Part shown: piece after piece, positions 24,988-34,255 of the stretch | Layout: every line of letters begins with the position of its first letter | Numbering within the stretch: the stretch's first letter is position 1 | DNA from: Shimia gijangensis | GTDB lineage: Bacteria > Pseudomonadota > Alphaproteobacteria > Rhodobacterales > Rhodobacteraceae | NCBI RefSeq assembly: GCF_900142085.1 | Contig: NZ_FQZQ01000002.1 | Location: 1 to 64,000 of the forward strand | Length of the DNA stretch: 64,000 nucleotides | Direction: 5' to 3' | The notes under the pieces: generated by a model | The model's input: only the letters and a program-made list of their open reading frames with translations | What the model was told of the DNA's origin: nothing | The model's database searches: none | Made by a program: the position numbers and the translations under genes

Positions 24988-26496
24988 ATGGCCGCACTGA
25001 GCGCCAATATCGAAAAGTTGAATGGCTACTTGAGCCGTTTCAAGAACACCGGCATCATGAACCGCATTGCCGGAGAAGACTGTGCTGGATCAGCAGGTGT
25101 ATTTCAGTCGATCTCGCCGGTGGACAAAAGTGTGGTTTGCGATGTAGCGCGCGGCGATGTGTCTGATGTCGACGCGGCGGCCAAGGCGGCGGCGGATGCC
25201 TTTCCGGCGTGGCGCGACATGCCAGCACTTGAGCGTAAGAAGATTCTGTTGAAAGTGGCCGATGCCATTGAGGCGCGCGCCGAAGAGATTGCACTTTGTG
25301 AGTGCTGGGACACAGGCCAGACATTGCGTTTCATGTCCAAGGCTGCGCTGCGCGGTGCTGAGAATTTCCGCTATTTTGCCGATCAGGTGACAGCGTCCCG
25401 TGATGGTCAGCATCTGCAATCGCCAACGCTGATGAATGTTACCACGCGCAAGCCTATCGGCCCCGTCGGTGTCATCACGCCGTGGAATACGCCGTTTATG
25501 CTGTCTACATGGAAGATCGCGCCCGCGTTGGCGGCGGGCTGCACGGTTGTGCACAAGCCAGCCGAAGACAGTCCTTTGACTGCGCGTCTATTGGTTGAGA
25601 TTGCTGAAGAAGCAGGTTTGCCGCCCGGTGTTCTGAACACAGTGAACGGCTATGGCCACGATGCAGGCAAACGTCTGACTGAACATCCCGCGATCAAGGC
25701 GATTGCTTTTGTTGGAGAAAGCCGCACGGGATCGATCATCACCAAGCAGGGCGCCGATACGCTCAAGCGCATGCATCTGGAACTGGGTGGGAAAAACCCT
25801 GTTATCGTGTTTGACGACGCTGATCTGGATCGTGCGCTGGATGCGGTGATTTTCATGATCTACTCGATTAATGGAGAACGCTGCACGTCATCTTCGCGCC
25901 TGTTGATTCAAGACACGATCCGCGAAGAGTTTGAAACCAAACTGGTTGAGCGCGTGAACAACATCAAGGTCGGCCACCCGCTGGACCCAGTCACCGAAAT
26001 CGGCCCGATCGTAACCGAGGAACACTACAACAAAGTGACCTCGTATTTTGACATCGCCAAAGAAGACGGCGCGACCGTCGCAGCGGGCGGCGTCAAAGTC
26101 GGTGATGAAGGGTATTTTGTGCGTCCGACCTTGTTCACCAACGCCAATAACAAGATGCGTATCGCTCAGGAAGAGATATTTGGCCCGGTTCTGACATCGA
26201 TTCCCTTCAGCACAGAAGAAGAGGCGTTGGAAATGGCCAATGACACTCAATACGGGCTGACCGGCTATGTCTGGACCAACGATCTGACCCGCGCCTTGCG
26301 GTTTACGGACAGTCTTGAAGCGGGCATGATCTGGGTAAACTCGGAAAACGTGCGCCATTTGCCAACCCCGTTCGGAGGGGTGAAGGCCAGCGGCATTGGT
26401 CGTGACGGCGGCGATTGGAGTTTTGAATTCTATATGGAACAAAAGCACATTGGATTTGCCACCGGCCAACACAAAATCATGCGCCTCGGCGCGTAA
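24988..26496 (+). CDS. hpaE: 5-carboxymethyl-2-hydroxymuconate semialdehyde dehydrogenase
   Basis: Aldehyde dehydrogenase of the homoprotocatechuate meta-cleavage pathway, 502 aa. Motifs: ITPWNTPFML, Glu265 in LELGGKN and nucleophile Cys299 in NGERCTSSSR; the HpaE-like C-terminus PFGGVKASGIGRDGGDWSFEF (core GGVKASGIGRDGG) is clear. It is placed directly before the HPC dioxygenase, as in enterobacterial hpa clusters, which supports this substrate over general ALDH activity. A GGAGG site lies seven bases before the ATG. Confidence 0.88.
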   Translation: MAALSANIEKLNGYLSRFKNTGIMNRIAGEDCAGSAGVFQSISPVDKSVVCDVARGDVSDVDAAAKAAADAFPAWRDMPALERKKILLKVADAIEARAEEIALCECWDTGQTLRFMSKAALRGAENFRYFADQVTASRDGQHLQSPTLMNVTTRKPIGPVGVITPWNTPFMLSTWKIAPALAAGCTVVHKPAEDSPLTARLLVEIAEEAGLPPGVLNTVNGYGHDAGKRLTEHPAIKAIAFVGESRTGSIITKQGADTLKRMHLELGGKNPVIVFDDADLDRALDAVIFMIYSINGERCTSSSRLLIQDTIREEFETKLVERVNNIKVGHPLDPVTEIGPIVTEEHYNKVTSYFDIAKEDGATVAAGGVKVGDEGYFVRPTLFTNANNKMRIAQEEIFGPVLTSIPFSTEEEALEMANDTQYGLTGYVWTNDLTRALRFTDSLEAGMIWVNSENVRHLPTPFGGVKASGIGRDGGDWSFEFYMEQKHIGFATGQHKIMRLGA

Positions 26497-26518
26497 GGTT
26501 AATAGGGAGGAGAACACC

Positions 26519-27373
26519 ATGGGAGAACTCGTACTTGCGGCCAAGATGACCCACGTGCCGACATTGCTGATGTCTGAACAAGAAGGTCGGGTCAAAGGCA
26601 AGCGCCAGCCAGCCATCGACGGTCACGCTGAAATTGCCCGTCGTGCCAAAGAGCTAGGCGCAACCACGGTTGTCATCTGCGACACCCATTGGGTGATCAA
26701 CGCAGGCTTTCACATCAATGCAAATGACCGTTTCAAAGGGTTGTTTACGTCCAATGAATTTCCGCAATTCATTCAGGATATGCCCTATGAATACGATGGC
26801 AATCCCGGTTTGGGTGATGATATTGCACGGATCGCCTCGGACAAGGGAGCCTATACGCTGTGCCACCATCTCGACAGTCTTGAACTGGAATATGGCACCC
26901 TGGTGCCGATGCGGTTCATGAGCCGTGAACACGACATGAAGGTCGTGTCGATCGCGGCCTGGGCCACGGTGCATGAACATGATGAAAGCCGTCTTGTAGG
27001 CGAAGCTATCCGCGAAGCGATTGAAGCCAGCGATGAAAAAGTTCTCTTGGTCGCGTCAGGCTCTCTCAGCCACAAGATCTGGGCCAACAAAGATTACGCC
27101 GCCAACAATGGCACTTTCACCATCAGCTCAGAATTCAATCGCCAGATGGACTTGCGTGTGCTTGAATTGTGGGAAAACGGCGACCATGCTACTTTTCTCA
27201 AGATGCTGGGCGACTATGCGGAACTGTGCTGTGGAGAAGGGTCCATGCATGACACGGCAATGCTATATGGCGCGTTGGGCTGGGATAAATATGACGCCAA
27301 ATGCGAAGTGGTGACACCATACTTTCCATCCTCTGGAACCGGCCAGACAAATGTCATTTTCCCGGTTTTATAA
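26519..27373 (+). CDS. hpaD: 3,4-dihydroxyphenylacetate (homoprotocatechuate) 2,3-dioxygenase
   Basis: Class III extradiol dioxygenase (LigB fold), 284 aa from MGELVLAAKM, 22 bp after hpaE. It follows E. coli HpaD along its length. Metal ligands are His12 (MTHVP), His57 (CDTHW) and a late Glu in CGEGSMHD, and the catalytic-base region ASGSLSHK is present. It opens the ring of homoprotocatechuate to 5-carboxymethyl-2-hydroxymuconate semialdehyde. A longer frame starting at 26396 overlaps hpaE and is rejected. Confidence 0.9.
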   Translation: MGELVLAAKMTHVPTLLMSEQEGRVKGKRQPAIDGHAEIARRAKELGATTVVICDTHWVINAGFHINANDRFKGLFTSNEFPQFIQDMPYEYDGNPGLGDDIARIASDKGAYTLCHHLDSLELEYGTLVPMRFMSREHDMKVVSIAAWATVHEHDESRLVGEAIREAIEASDEKVLLVASGSLSHKIWANKDYAANNGTFTISSEFNRQMDLRVLELWENGDHATFLKMLGDYAELCCGEGSMHDTAMLYGALGWDKYDAKCEVVTPYFPSSGTGQTNVIFPVL

Positions 27374-27380
27374 TTCCAGG

Positions 27381-27449
27381 GCCACTGCGGGGATTTTGGT
27401 CTTTGCGGTGGCAAAATAGCCTTCTGTTTTACGTCGGTAAAACGTCGGT
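27381..27449 (+). other. Intercistronic hairpins and direct repeat inside the hpa operon
   Basis: The gap of about 150 bp after hpaD holds two potential RNA hairpins: GCCACTGC/GCGGTGGC (27381-27388 and 27405-27412) and GTTTTAC/GTAAAAC (27426-27432 and 27437-27443, tetraloop GTCG). ACGTCGGT is also repeated at 27431-27438 and 27442-27449. They may mark an RNA-processing point, weak terminator or second regulator site. No promoter was assigned. Confidence 0.4.
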
Positions 27450-27525
27450 GTCTGATGGCCAAGGCGTCATGGCCCCGAAATATCTGTGCAGGGGTGGCAT
27501 TGGGCCCACCGACGAGGAGTAAGCA

Positions 27526-28380
27526 ATGCGTTTTGCAACCTACACCGCTAATGAACAGACCTTTTATGGTGCGGTCACTGACGAGGGCATGATTGCCCTG
27601 AATGACGCCTTTCCACAGTGGACCACGCTGTATGATGCCGTGGCTGCAAATGGTCTGGTGCAATTGACCGAAGCCGCTGAAGGGCAGGCGGTCACACATG
27701 TCGATTTTGTCTATGAGATGGTGATGCCGAACGCGCCACGCATCCTTTGCGTGGGTGTGAATTTCCCGGATCGTAATGCCGAGTACAAAGATGGGAGTGC
27801 TCAGCCGAAATATATGTCGCTGTTCCCTCGTTTTGCCAGCGGGTTCACTGGGCATGGTCGCAATCTGGTACGTCCTCCGGAAAACCATACATTAGACTAT
27901 GAGGGCGAAGTGGCCATCGTCATTGGCAAGCAAGGCCGTCGGATCAGTCAGGAAGACGCCTATGATCATATCGCTGCGTTAACACTGTGTAACGAAGGGA
28001 CCATTCGCGATTGGGTGCGCCATGCCAAATTCAACGTCACCCAAGGCAAGAACTGGGATCACTCGGGCGCGATTGGCCCTTGGTTGGTACCTTTCACTGA
28101 AGCCAAACAGCTGGATGACGCGCGCATTGTGACCCGTGTGAATGGCGAAGTACGCCAGGACGATACGCTGAACCGGATGATGTTCCCGATCCGCCGCGAG
28201 ATTGAATACATCTCGACTTTCATGACGCTGGAACCCGGCGACATCATTGTCACCGGCACGCCAACCGGCGCAGGCGCGCGTTTTGATCCACCCAAGTATC
28301 TGAAACCCGGCGATGTGGTCGAGATCGAGGTCGAAGGCATCGGCACGCTGCGCAATGGTATCGAGGACGAAGTGGTATGA
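27526..28380 (+). CDS. FAH family decarboxylase/isomerase of the hpa pathway (HpaG-like)
   Basis: A 284-aa FAH-fold protein with metal ligands in LDYEGEVAIVIGK and NEGTIRDWVRHAKF and the signature LEPGDIIVTGTPTGAG. In hpa operons a FAH-type protein (HpaG) decarboxylates and isomerises 5-oxo-pent-3-ene-1,2,5-tricarboxylate. E. coli HpaG is a tandem two-domain protein, whereas this is a single domain. Its stop overlaps hpaH by 4 bp. An alternative is a general acylpyruvate hydrolase. Confidence 0.8.
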   Translation: MRFATYTANEQTFYGAVTDEGMIALNDAFPQWTTLYDAVAANGLVQLTEAAEGQAVTHVDFVYEMVMPNAPRILCVGVNFPDRNAEYKDGSAQPKYMSLFPRFASGFTGHGRNLVRPPENHTLDYEGEVAIVIGKQGRRISQEDAYDHIAALTLCNEGTIRDWVRHAKFNVTQGKNWDHSGAIGPWLVPFTEAKQLDDARIVTRVNGEVRQDDTLNRMMFPIRREIEYISTFMTLEPGDIIVTGTPTGAGARFDPPKYLKPGDVVEIEVEGIGTLRNGIEDEVV

Positions 28381-29177
28381 CGCCGGAAGATCACGCCCAA
28401 GCTGCCGTTGATCTTTTGGCGGCAGAGCAATCTGGCGAGCAGATTGGCCTGTTGACATTGCGCCATCCGGACATGAGCATGGACGATGCCTATGAGGTGC
28501 AAAACGCGATCTATCGCGCCAAGCTTGCCGCGGGGCAAAAGGTGATTGGCTGGAAAATCGGGCTGACCTCAAAGGCGATGCAATACGCGCTGAACATCGA
28601 TATTCCTGACAGCGGTATCCTGTTTGATGACATGCTGTTTGAGCATGGTGCGATCGTGCACGCTGGGCGCTTTGTCCAACCCCGGATCGAAGCTGAGATT
28701 GCCTTTGTGATGAAAGCACCCTTGGGTGGCGAAAACATCACCAGAGCGGATGTGATCGCTGCGACAGACTATGTGGCGCCGTCGATTGAAATTCTCGACA
28801 CACGTATTCAACGGCAAGACCCCAAGACAGGCAAGGTGCGCACCGTCTATGACACAATCAGCGATAATGCCGCCAATGCGGGTATCGTTCTAGGGCGTGA
28901 AAAACACGGTGTTGAAGATCATGATCTGCGCTGGGTCGGTGCGCTGACCTTCCGCAATGGAGAGATCGAGGAAACCGGGCTGGGTGCAGGGGTGCTGAAC
29001 GATCCGGTGGAAAGTGTGGTCTGGCTGGCGCGGCGCATGGCGCAGTATGGCCAAAGCATTGAACCCGGTCAGGTGATCCTGTCAGGCAGCTTTATCCGCC
29101 CGGTCGAATGCCCGTCCGGGACAGACATCCACGCGGATTTTGGAGCTTTTGGGTCCGTTGACATACGGTTTGCATAA
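28377..29177 (+). CDS. hpaH: 2-oxo-hept-4-ene-1,7-dioate hydratase
   Basis: A 266-aa hydratase of the MhpD/HpaH family, related to FAH proteins. Segments GWKIGLTSKAMQ, RIEAEIAFVM, APSIEILDTRI and VILSGSFIRPVECPSG match HpaH. It hydrates the decarboxylated ring-fission product ahead of aldol cleavage by HpaI, which is not in the window. Translationally coupled to the FAH gene. Confidence 0.88.
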   Translation: MTPEDHAQAAVDLLAAEQSGEQIGLLTLRHPDMSMDDAYEVQNAIYRAKLAAGQKVIGWKIGLTSKAMQYALNIDIPDSGILFDDMLFEHGAIVHAGRFVQPRIEAEIAFVMKAPLGGENITRADVIAATDYVAPSIEILDTRIQRQDPKTGKVRTVYDTISDNAANAGIVLGREKHGVEDHDLRWVGALTFRNGEIEETGLGAGVLNDPVESVVWLARRMAQYGQSIEPGQVILSGSFIRPVECPSGTDIHADFGAFGSVDIRFA

Positions 29178-29337
29178 ATCGGAAATCTGACTGTCAGGGG
29201 GCCAAAAACGTTCTCGGCCTTCGCCGTCGCCCATGCGTAAGCGAAGCTTGCGGTGCAGGGTGCCTTCTGCTTAATAGAGGTCACCATTTTCCGGTTGTAC
29301 TTTTGCTTTGCAACCCCCTCAAGAGGCCCATGCACTC

Positions 29338-30171
29338 ATGCTGATCGTGTCACTTTCTTCCATCCCTACACGGTTCGACAAACTGGGTCCGACTTTGGAA
29401 TGTTTGCTAAGTCAAACGGCCAAGATTGACCGAATTATTCTATATATTCCAGAGAATTACAGGCGGTTTCCAGATTGGGATGGAACCTTGCCAGAAGTGC
29501 CGGAAGGCGTTGAAATTCGGCGGGTTTCGCAGGATCTGGGCCCTGCGACCAAGGTGCTTTATGCCACCAAGGAATTTCGGGGCGTGGATTGCGATATTCT
29601 GCTGTGTGATGATGATCGGCGTTACAAGTCTCATTGGGCGCAGGCCTTTTTGGATGCGCGGGCTGAACACCCCGACACCTGTATTGCCATTGCCGGTTTC
29701 GAGGCCGATCGGTACGGCCAAAGCCAGATGCTGAATCGTCCCCAACCTCGCGCAAGGCGCAAACCGCGGGCATTAGATTTCAAGTTTAAGGCCAAGATGA
29801 TTTGGGAGTTTCTGTTCCCGCCTGTTGAACGCAAATATTTGCGTGAGCCCACGCGGGTGACCTTTAGCCAGTCTGGCTATGTGGATTGTTTTGAAGGGTT
29901 TGGCGGCGCATTGATGCGGCCAGAGTTCTTTGATGATGCGGCCTTTGATATTCCCGAAGTGATCTGGGCCGTGGACGATGTATGGCTTTCCGGTAATTTG
30001 GCCCGGATGGGCGTGCCAATTTGGGCCTTGGCGGATCAGCATGACACTCAACACACGCCTGCAGGCATTTCTGATGCTTTGCACAAGGCCGAAATTGAGG
30101 GGGCTGATCGCGACATTGCCAACAAGACCTGCATTGCCCATTTTCGAGACACCTATGAGCTTTGGCCATAA
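29338..30171 (+). CDS. Glycosyltransferase-like protein, tandem paralogue 1
   Basis: A 277-aa protein, the first of three adjacent paralogues of almost equal length. Shared blocks: MLIVSLSSIPTRF at the N-terminus, ILYIPENYRRFPDWDGTLP (core RFPDWDG), LGPATKVL, the acidic LLCDDDRRY likely equivalent to the metal/nucleotide-binding DxD of GT-A enzymes, SGYVDCFEGFGG, RPEFFDD, and VDDVWLSGNLARMGVPIWA. No signal peptide or membrane anchor is seen. It is probably a cytoplasmic glycosyltransferase for a surface glycan. Neither donor nor acceptor is known. A start upstream of 29338 lacks support. Confidence 0.7.
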   Translation: MLIVSLSSIPTRFDKLGPTLECLLSQTAKIDRIILYIPENYRRFPDWDGTLPEVPEGVEIRRVSQDLGPATKVLYATKEFRGVDCDILLCDDDRRYKSHWAQAFLDARAEHPDTCIAIAGFEADRYGQSQMLNRPQPRARRKPRALDFKFKAKMIWEFLFPPVERKYLREPTRVTFSQSGYVDCFEGFGGALMRPEFFDDAAFDIPEVIWAVDDVWLSGNLARMGVPIWALADQHDTQHTPAGISDALHKAEIEGADRDIANKTCIAHFRDTYELWP

Positions 30172-30186
30172 AGCAGGACACTGTTG

Positions 30187-31020
30187 ATGCTGATTATTTC
30201 TCTTACTGCTATTCCGCCGCGCTTCGAAAAAATGCGCGCCACGCTGGACAGTCTGATGACGCAATCGGCCAACGTGGACAAAATTCTTCTTTATATTCCG
30301 AATGCATACCGTCGGTTTCCCGACTGGGACGGGACGTTGCCGGAGGTGCCGGACGGTGTCGAAATCCGCCGGACGGAAGATGACTTTGGCCCCGGGACAA
30401 AGGTGCTTTGCGCAGCTAAGGAATTTAAGGGTGTCGATTGTGACATCCTGTTTTGTGATGACGACCACATCTATGCGCCGCATTGGGCACAAAGCTATGT
30501 CGATCTTAAAGCCCGCCATCCCGGATGTATCATTGCCCAAGGTGGGATTCAGGCGCATGTCGTGGCCGGAGGAACCGGAAAACGTGAACTACAGCCCCGT
30601 GCTGTGAGACGTTGGCGCATCACGGATATCGGCTTTCAACTGCGGTATCTGTGGCAGGATATACGTGCTGGAAAGCGGCGGCACGAACTGACGGCGCCGC
30701 CGCGCTGTGTGTTCAAAAAATCCGGCTATGTGGATGTTTTCGAAGGCTACGCTGGAGTGTTGGTGCGCCCTGAAATGTTTGACGATGAATTCTACGACAT
30801 CCCGCCTGTGCTTTGGGGGGTAGACGATGTGTGGCTGTCAGGCATGATGACCCGGCGCGGCATACCTATCTGGCTTGAGGGGCGCCTTTTAGATCCGCGC
30901 GATAGCGAGGCAGAACGCCATTCGCCATTGGCGCTCTCGGTGATTGATGGAGCGGACCGTCAAACCGCCAATCGCGAAGGCATGCTGTATTTCCGTAAAC
31001 ACTTTGGTTTGTGGCCCTAG
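30187..31020 (+). CDS. Glycosyltransferase-like protein, tandem paralogue 2
   Basis: A 277-aa paralogue of its two neighbours. It begins MLIISLTAIPPRF, contains RFPDWDGTLPEVPDGVEIRR (core GTLPEVPDGVEIRR), FGPGTKVL, CDDDHIY, a distinct basic middle section (RAVRRWRITDIGFQLRYLW, core RRWRITD) shared with copy 3, then SGYVDVFEGYAG, RPEMFDD and VDDVWLSGMMTRRGIPIW. A TTG one codon earlier is an alternative start. Only 15 bp separate it from copy 1, so the three are probably co-transcribed. Confidence 0.7.
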   Translation: MLIISLTAIPPRFEKMRATLDSLMTQSANVDKILLYIPNAYRRFPDWDGTLPEVPDGVEIRRTEDDFGPGTKVLCAAKEFKGVDCDILFCDDDHIYAPHWAQSYVDLKARHPGCIIAQGGIQAHVVAGGTGKRELQPRAVRRWRITDIGFQLRYLWQDIRAGKRRHELTAPPRCVFKKSGYVDVFEGYAGVLVRPEMFDDEFYDIPPVLWGVDDVWLSGMMTRRGIPIWLEGRLLDPRDSEAERHSPLALSVIDGADRQTANREGMLYFRKHFGLWP

Positions 31021-31023
31021 GCT

Positions 31024-31860
31024 ATGCTGATTGCGACGCTTTCTTCGATCCCGCCAAGGTTCGCCAAAATTGGTGCAACTTTGGAGTGTTTGAAGCGCCA
31101 GAGCGTCCCTTTTGATCGAATTATCCTTTATATTCCAAAAAACTATGCACGCTTTCCAAATTGGGATGGGCGTTTGCCGGATGTGCCAAATGGCGTGCAA
31201 ATTAGACGCTGTGAAACGGATCTGGGTCCGGCCACCAAGGTTTTGCCCGCGGTTCGTGACTTTGCCGGTCAGAACGTACAATTGCTGCTGTGCGACGATG
31301 ACCGGGCCTATACGCCGGAGTGGTCCACGCGGTTGTTGCGCGCCAGCCAGACCAAACCAAAAGCTGCAGTTGCCGCCCTTGGATTGCATAGTGAATGGGT
31401 AGATGGAGCCTCAACTCAACGGTCTCTAAAGCCCCGTGCGATCCGGCGTTGGCGGATCACAGACGTTGAGTTTCAGCTGCGATTTTTTGCCAAACAAATA
31501 GCCGCGGGGCGCAGTTGGCGCGATGTTCAGGCCCCGCATCGCCGTGTGTTTTGTCGCTCGGGTTATGTGGATATTTTCGAAGGCTGTGGCGGTGTTTTGC
31601 TGCGCCCTGAAATGTTTGACGATTTGGCGTTTGATATCCCGGATTTGGCCTGGAGCGTGGATGACGTGTGGTTGTCAGGCATGTTAGCGCGGCAGGGTGT
31701 GCCGATCTGGGTGCCCGCCAATATGTATGAACCGGATCACACCGAAGCCGAAGTGTTTGACCCATTGGTCACGTCATCGGTAGGTGGGAATGATCGCAAT
31801 AGTGCGAATAGAGCGGCGGTTGCCTACTTGCGAAAAACTTACGGAATTTGGTCTTCCTGA
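31024..31860 (+). CDS. Glycosyltransferase-like protein, tandem paralogue 3
   Basis: A 278-aa protein starting MLIATLSSIPPRF three bases after copy 2. It keeps the family blocks RFPNWDGRLPDVP, LGPATKVLP, LLCDDDRAY, SGYVDIFEGCGG, RPEMFDD and VDDVWLSGMLARQGVPIW, and shares the RRWRITD section with copy 2, so copies 2 and 3 look like the most recent duplication. The sequence has drifted in the region after CDDD, perhaps reflecting acceptor change. It converges on the GlxA-type regulator 38 bp downstream. Confidence 0.7.
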   Translation: MLIATLSSIPPRFAKIGATLECLKRQSVPFDRIILYIPKNYARFPNWDGRLPDVPNGVQIRRCETDLGPATKVLPAVRDFAGQNVQLLLCDDDRAYTPEWSTRLLRASQTKPKAAVAALGLHSEWVDGASTQRSLKPRAIRRWRITDVEFQLRFFAKQIAAGRSWRDVQAPHRRVFCRSGYVDIFEGCGGVLLRPEMFDDLAFDIPDLAWSVDDVWLSGMLARQGVPIWVPANMYEPDHTEAEVFDPLVTSSVGGNDRNSANRAAVAYLRKTYGIWSS

Positions 31861-31897
31861 AATACACTGCGAGCGTGTCGTGGAGTCAATTTTTTGG

Positions 31898-32896
31898 TTA
31901 TGAAGACCGAGAGCCTTTGGGCAGGGAACGGCGACGCGCACGTGCCGCACTTGGGGACATTCCAAACTCGGACCGATATGCATTTGAAAGCGTGGCCGCA
32001 GATCCAAACCCGTTTGCCAATGCAATTTCGACAAGGCTCAATTTGGTTCCGGTGACCAGAATATGGGCACGCTTTACGCGCAAATGTTTATAATATTTGC
32101 CGGGTGAGGTGTCTAACTTGGTTTTAAATAGTCGCTCAAGCTGACGGACTGAAATGCCAACACGGTCCGAGATGTCAGGTATAGGCAGCGGATCGGCGAG
32201 GTTTTCTTCCATAATCCGGATGGATTGTTCAATTGAAGGCTCAAATAGATTGCCGAGAAAGCCAACACCTTTTGGTTGCTCGGCAGCACCATCGCGCAGG
32301 GTCTCGAACAAAAGATGGCTGCCCAATTCCGTCAACTGACCGGGATCGAGCAGGTCTGATATCAAATCCAACACCAATTCCATTGTGAAACTGAACCCAG
32401 CAGAAGTGGTGACGCCATTTGCCGGCATTGAGTAGCTTGTGGTGAGATGCGGGAAATAGCCTTCTTCTTTGAGAATGCACACATCGCTCCAATGAGTTGC
32501 GGTCGGCCCTTGCGAGCCGCCCAATGATCGGACATAGGCGGTGGCTGCGTCGGAAAAGATGACAACAGGCCGTTTGAGCCGCTGCATCGCCCGAACCCGT
32601 GCCAGCCAGCCTTGTGAATTGCATTTTTCGCCGCCGGTGATCACCAGAAAATCGGCCAGCTCATGGTCAAACACGGCAGGCGCAGCCCGCGCGATTGTCC
32701 CGCAGGCTCCGTTCACCAAGCCCGGCGTATCAGACACAATCCGCCAGCTGAATGCCGGTGCCGCGCAAACTTTGTTAGCAAATTTCAACGTTGTCAGAAC
32801 CGAGGACAGCTCAAATTCAGAAAATCCGGCCTGCACGAAAACTTCAAAGACCACTGGCGTGGTCTCCTTTGGCTTTCGGGGGGCAGGTTTTGGCAA
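31898..32896 (-). CDS. GlxA-family AraC-type transcriptional regulator
   Basis: A 332-aa regulator with an N-terminal DJ-1/PfpI-like domain (residues about 15-185: VFEVFVQAGFSEFELSS, DFLVITGGEKC) and a C-terminal AraC double HTH (PIPDISDRVGISVRQLERLFK and LSLVEIALANGFGSAATLSN, given by cores ISVRQLERLF and ANGFGSA). Related regulators sense quaternary amines and amino acid derivatives. Downstream on the same strand nothing follows. Upstream lie the minus-strand deacetylase and DoeA-like genes, so it may control those or the methylamine genes beyond. Target unknown. Confidence 0.82.
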   Translation of the reverse strand: MPKPAPRKPKETTPVVFEVFVQAGFSEFELSSVLTTLKFANKVCAAPAFSWRIVSDTPGLVNGACGTIARAAPAVFDHELADFLVITGGEKCNSQGWLARVRAMQRLKRPVVIFSDAATAYVRSLGGSQGPTATHWSDVCILKEEGYFPHLTTSYSMPANGVTTSAGFSFTMELVLDLISDLLDPGQLTELGSHLLFETLRDGAAEQPKGVGFLGNLFEPSIEQSIRIMEENLADPLPIPDISDRVGISVRQLERLFKTKLDTSPGKYYKHLRVKRAHILVTGTKLSLVEIALANGFGSAATLSNAYRSEFGMSPSAARARRRSLPKGSRSS

Positions 32897-33097
32897 GACA
32901 GTTCTCCATTGCAGAGACGATACAGGAGTCAGTGTTGGCCGTGCCTGACAAGGATGTCTCTAGGGCGGGCCTTTTACTGCAAATATCAGTTGCGGCGGCC
33001 CGGCCACAACCGGAAATCTCTAATAAACCCTCTGCGCGATGTTTGTCGCGGCATCAATTCCGGTCGTGCCAAACATGTTGCACCAAAAATATTGGCG

Positions 33098-34252
33098 TCA
33101 CAGCCTGTCGCCAAGCCGGCTCAGCATCGTCAAACATTGAGATAGCTGATCTAGTGAAAGAAATTCGTCGGCTTTATGGGCCTGCTCGATCGATCCCGGC
33201 CCACAGACAACGACGTCTGTGCCAAGCGCCTGAAAAATTCCCGCTTCGGTGCCAAAGGCCACAAGGTCTGCTCCATTGGCCCCTGTCAACTCGCTGACAA
33301 TCTGGCGGGCTTCGTTCTTGTCTGTCGGGATAAGACCCGCAACTTCGCCAATCGTCTCCAATTCTATTGTGGCCTCTGGGTGAACGGTCCGCATTTTTGG
33401 CAAGAAGTCAGTTTCGCAAGTCTGGCGCAGCGCTGATTTCACAAACTCAGCATCTGACGCCTGTACAGGGCGCATCTCCCAGTCTACCTGCGCTTTGGAG
33501 GCGATGACATTATGAGCGACGCCGCCATTCATGGCTCCGACGTTGACGGTGGTCCAGGGCGGATCAAAGGGGCTGTCGGAAGGGGCCATACCCTGCAACG
33601 CCTGTTTGAGTTCCAAAAGCCGAGCCACATATTTCACGGCAAATTCGACCGCGTTCACGCCAAGATCCGGTGCCGATCCATGACCTTCGAGACCTCGAAA
33701 ATGGGTGGAGTATTCGTAACATCCTTTGTGACCTTCGATGATTCGCATCTGTGTAGGCTCACCAATGATCGCGACACCGGGCGTCAAGCCGCGATCCTGC
33801 AGCTTCTGGGCCAGATGCTGGGCCCCGAAACAGCCAACCTCTTCGTCATATGTAAAGGCAAAATGCAGCGGGCGAGCTTTGATTTGCGCCGCAAAATACG
33901 GTGCCATGGCAAGGGTCGCGGCAATAAAACCCTTCATGTCGCACGTGCCACGCCCGAAAAGGTGCGTGTCGCGTTCCGTCAAAGCGAAGGGATCGGAACT
34001 CCAGTTTTGATCAGTGACAGGCACCACGTCACTGTGGCCGGACAGCAATATGCCACCATCCACTTCGGGGCCCAAAGTGGCGAACAGGTTGGCTTTGTTC
34101 CCACACGGGGCGGTGATCACATCCACTGTGGCACCGCAGTCTTGCAATAGGTTAGCGATATAAGCGATCAGGTCCTGATTGCTGTCGCTGGACACGGTGG
34201 GAAAAGCGACCAGGTCGCGCAGGATTTCGATGGTGCGGGCAAGTGTGTCCAT
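33098..34252 (-). CDS. M20 deacetylase, acetylornithine deacetylase (ArgE)-like
   Basis: A 384-aa zinc peptidase-family enzyme. Metal ligands are visible in LSGHSDVVPV, GRGTCDMKGF, TYDEEVGCFGA and the late GPGSIEQAHKADE. It removes an acetyl or related acyl group from an amino acid derivative. It begins 3 bp after the DoeA-like gene. In ectoine breakdown the M24 ectoine hydrolase is followed by a deacetylase for N-acetyl-diaminobutyrate, so an M20 enzyme taking that role here is plausible; ornithine-type or N-methylated substrates are alternatives. Confidence 0.82.
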   Translation of the reverse strand: MDTLARTIEILRDLVAFPTVSSDSNQDLIAYIANLLQDCGATVDVITAPCGNKANLFATLGPEVDGGILLSGHSDVVPVTDQNWSSDPFALTERDTHLFGRGTCDMKGFIAATLAMAPYFAAQIKARPLHFAFTYDEEVGCFGAQHLAQKLQDRGLTPGVAIIGEPTQMRIIEGHKGCYEYSTHFRGLEGHGSAPDLGVNAVEFAVKYVARLLELKQALQGMAPSDSPFDPPWTTVNVGAMNGGVAHNVIASKAQVDWEMRPVQASDAEFVKSALRQTCETDFLPKMRTVHPEATIELETIGEVAGLIPTDKNEARQIVSELTGANGADLVAFGTEAGIFQALGTDVVVCGPGSIEQAHKADEFLSLDQLSQCLTMLSRLGDRL

Positions 34253-34255
34253 GGT

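Noticed and set aside
29773-30558. 261-aa minus-strand frame across two glycosyltransferase copies
   Set aside because: Spans the gap between paralogues and arises from their shared sequence; no motifs of its own.
29338-31860. CRISPR or other short-repeat array suggested by the repeated segments
   Set aside because: The repetition is that of three full-length paralogous genes, not short regularly spaced repeats.
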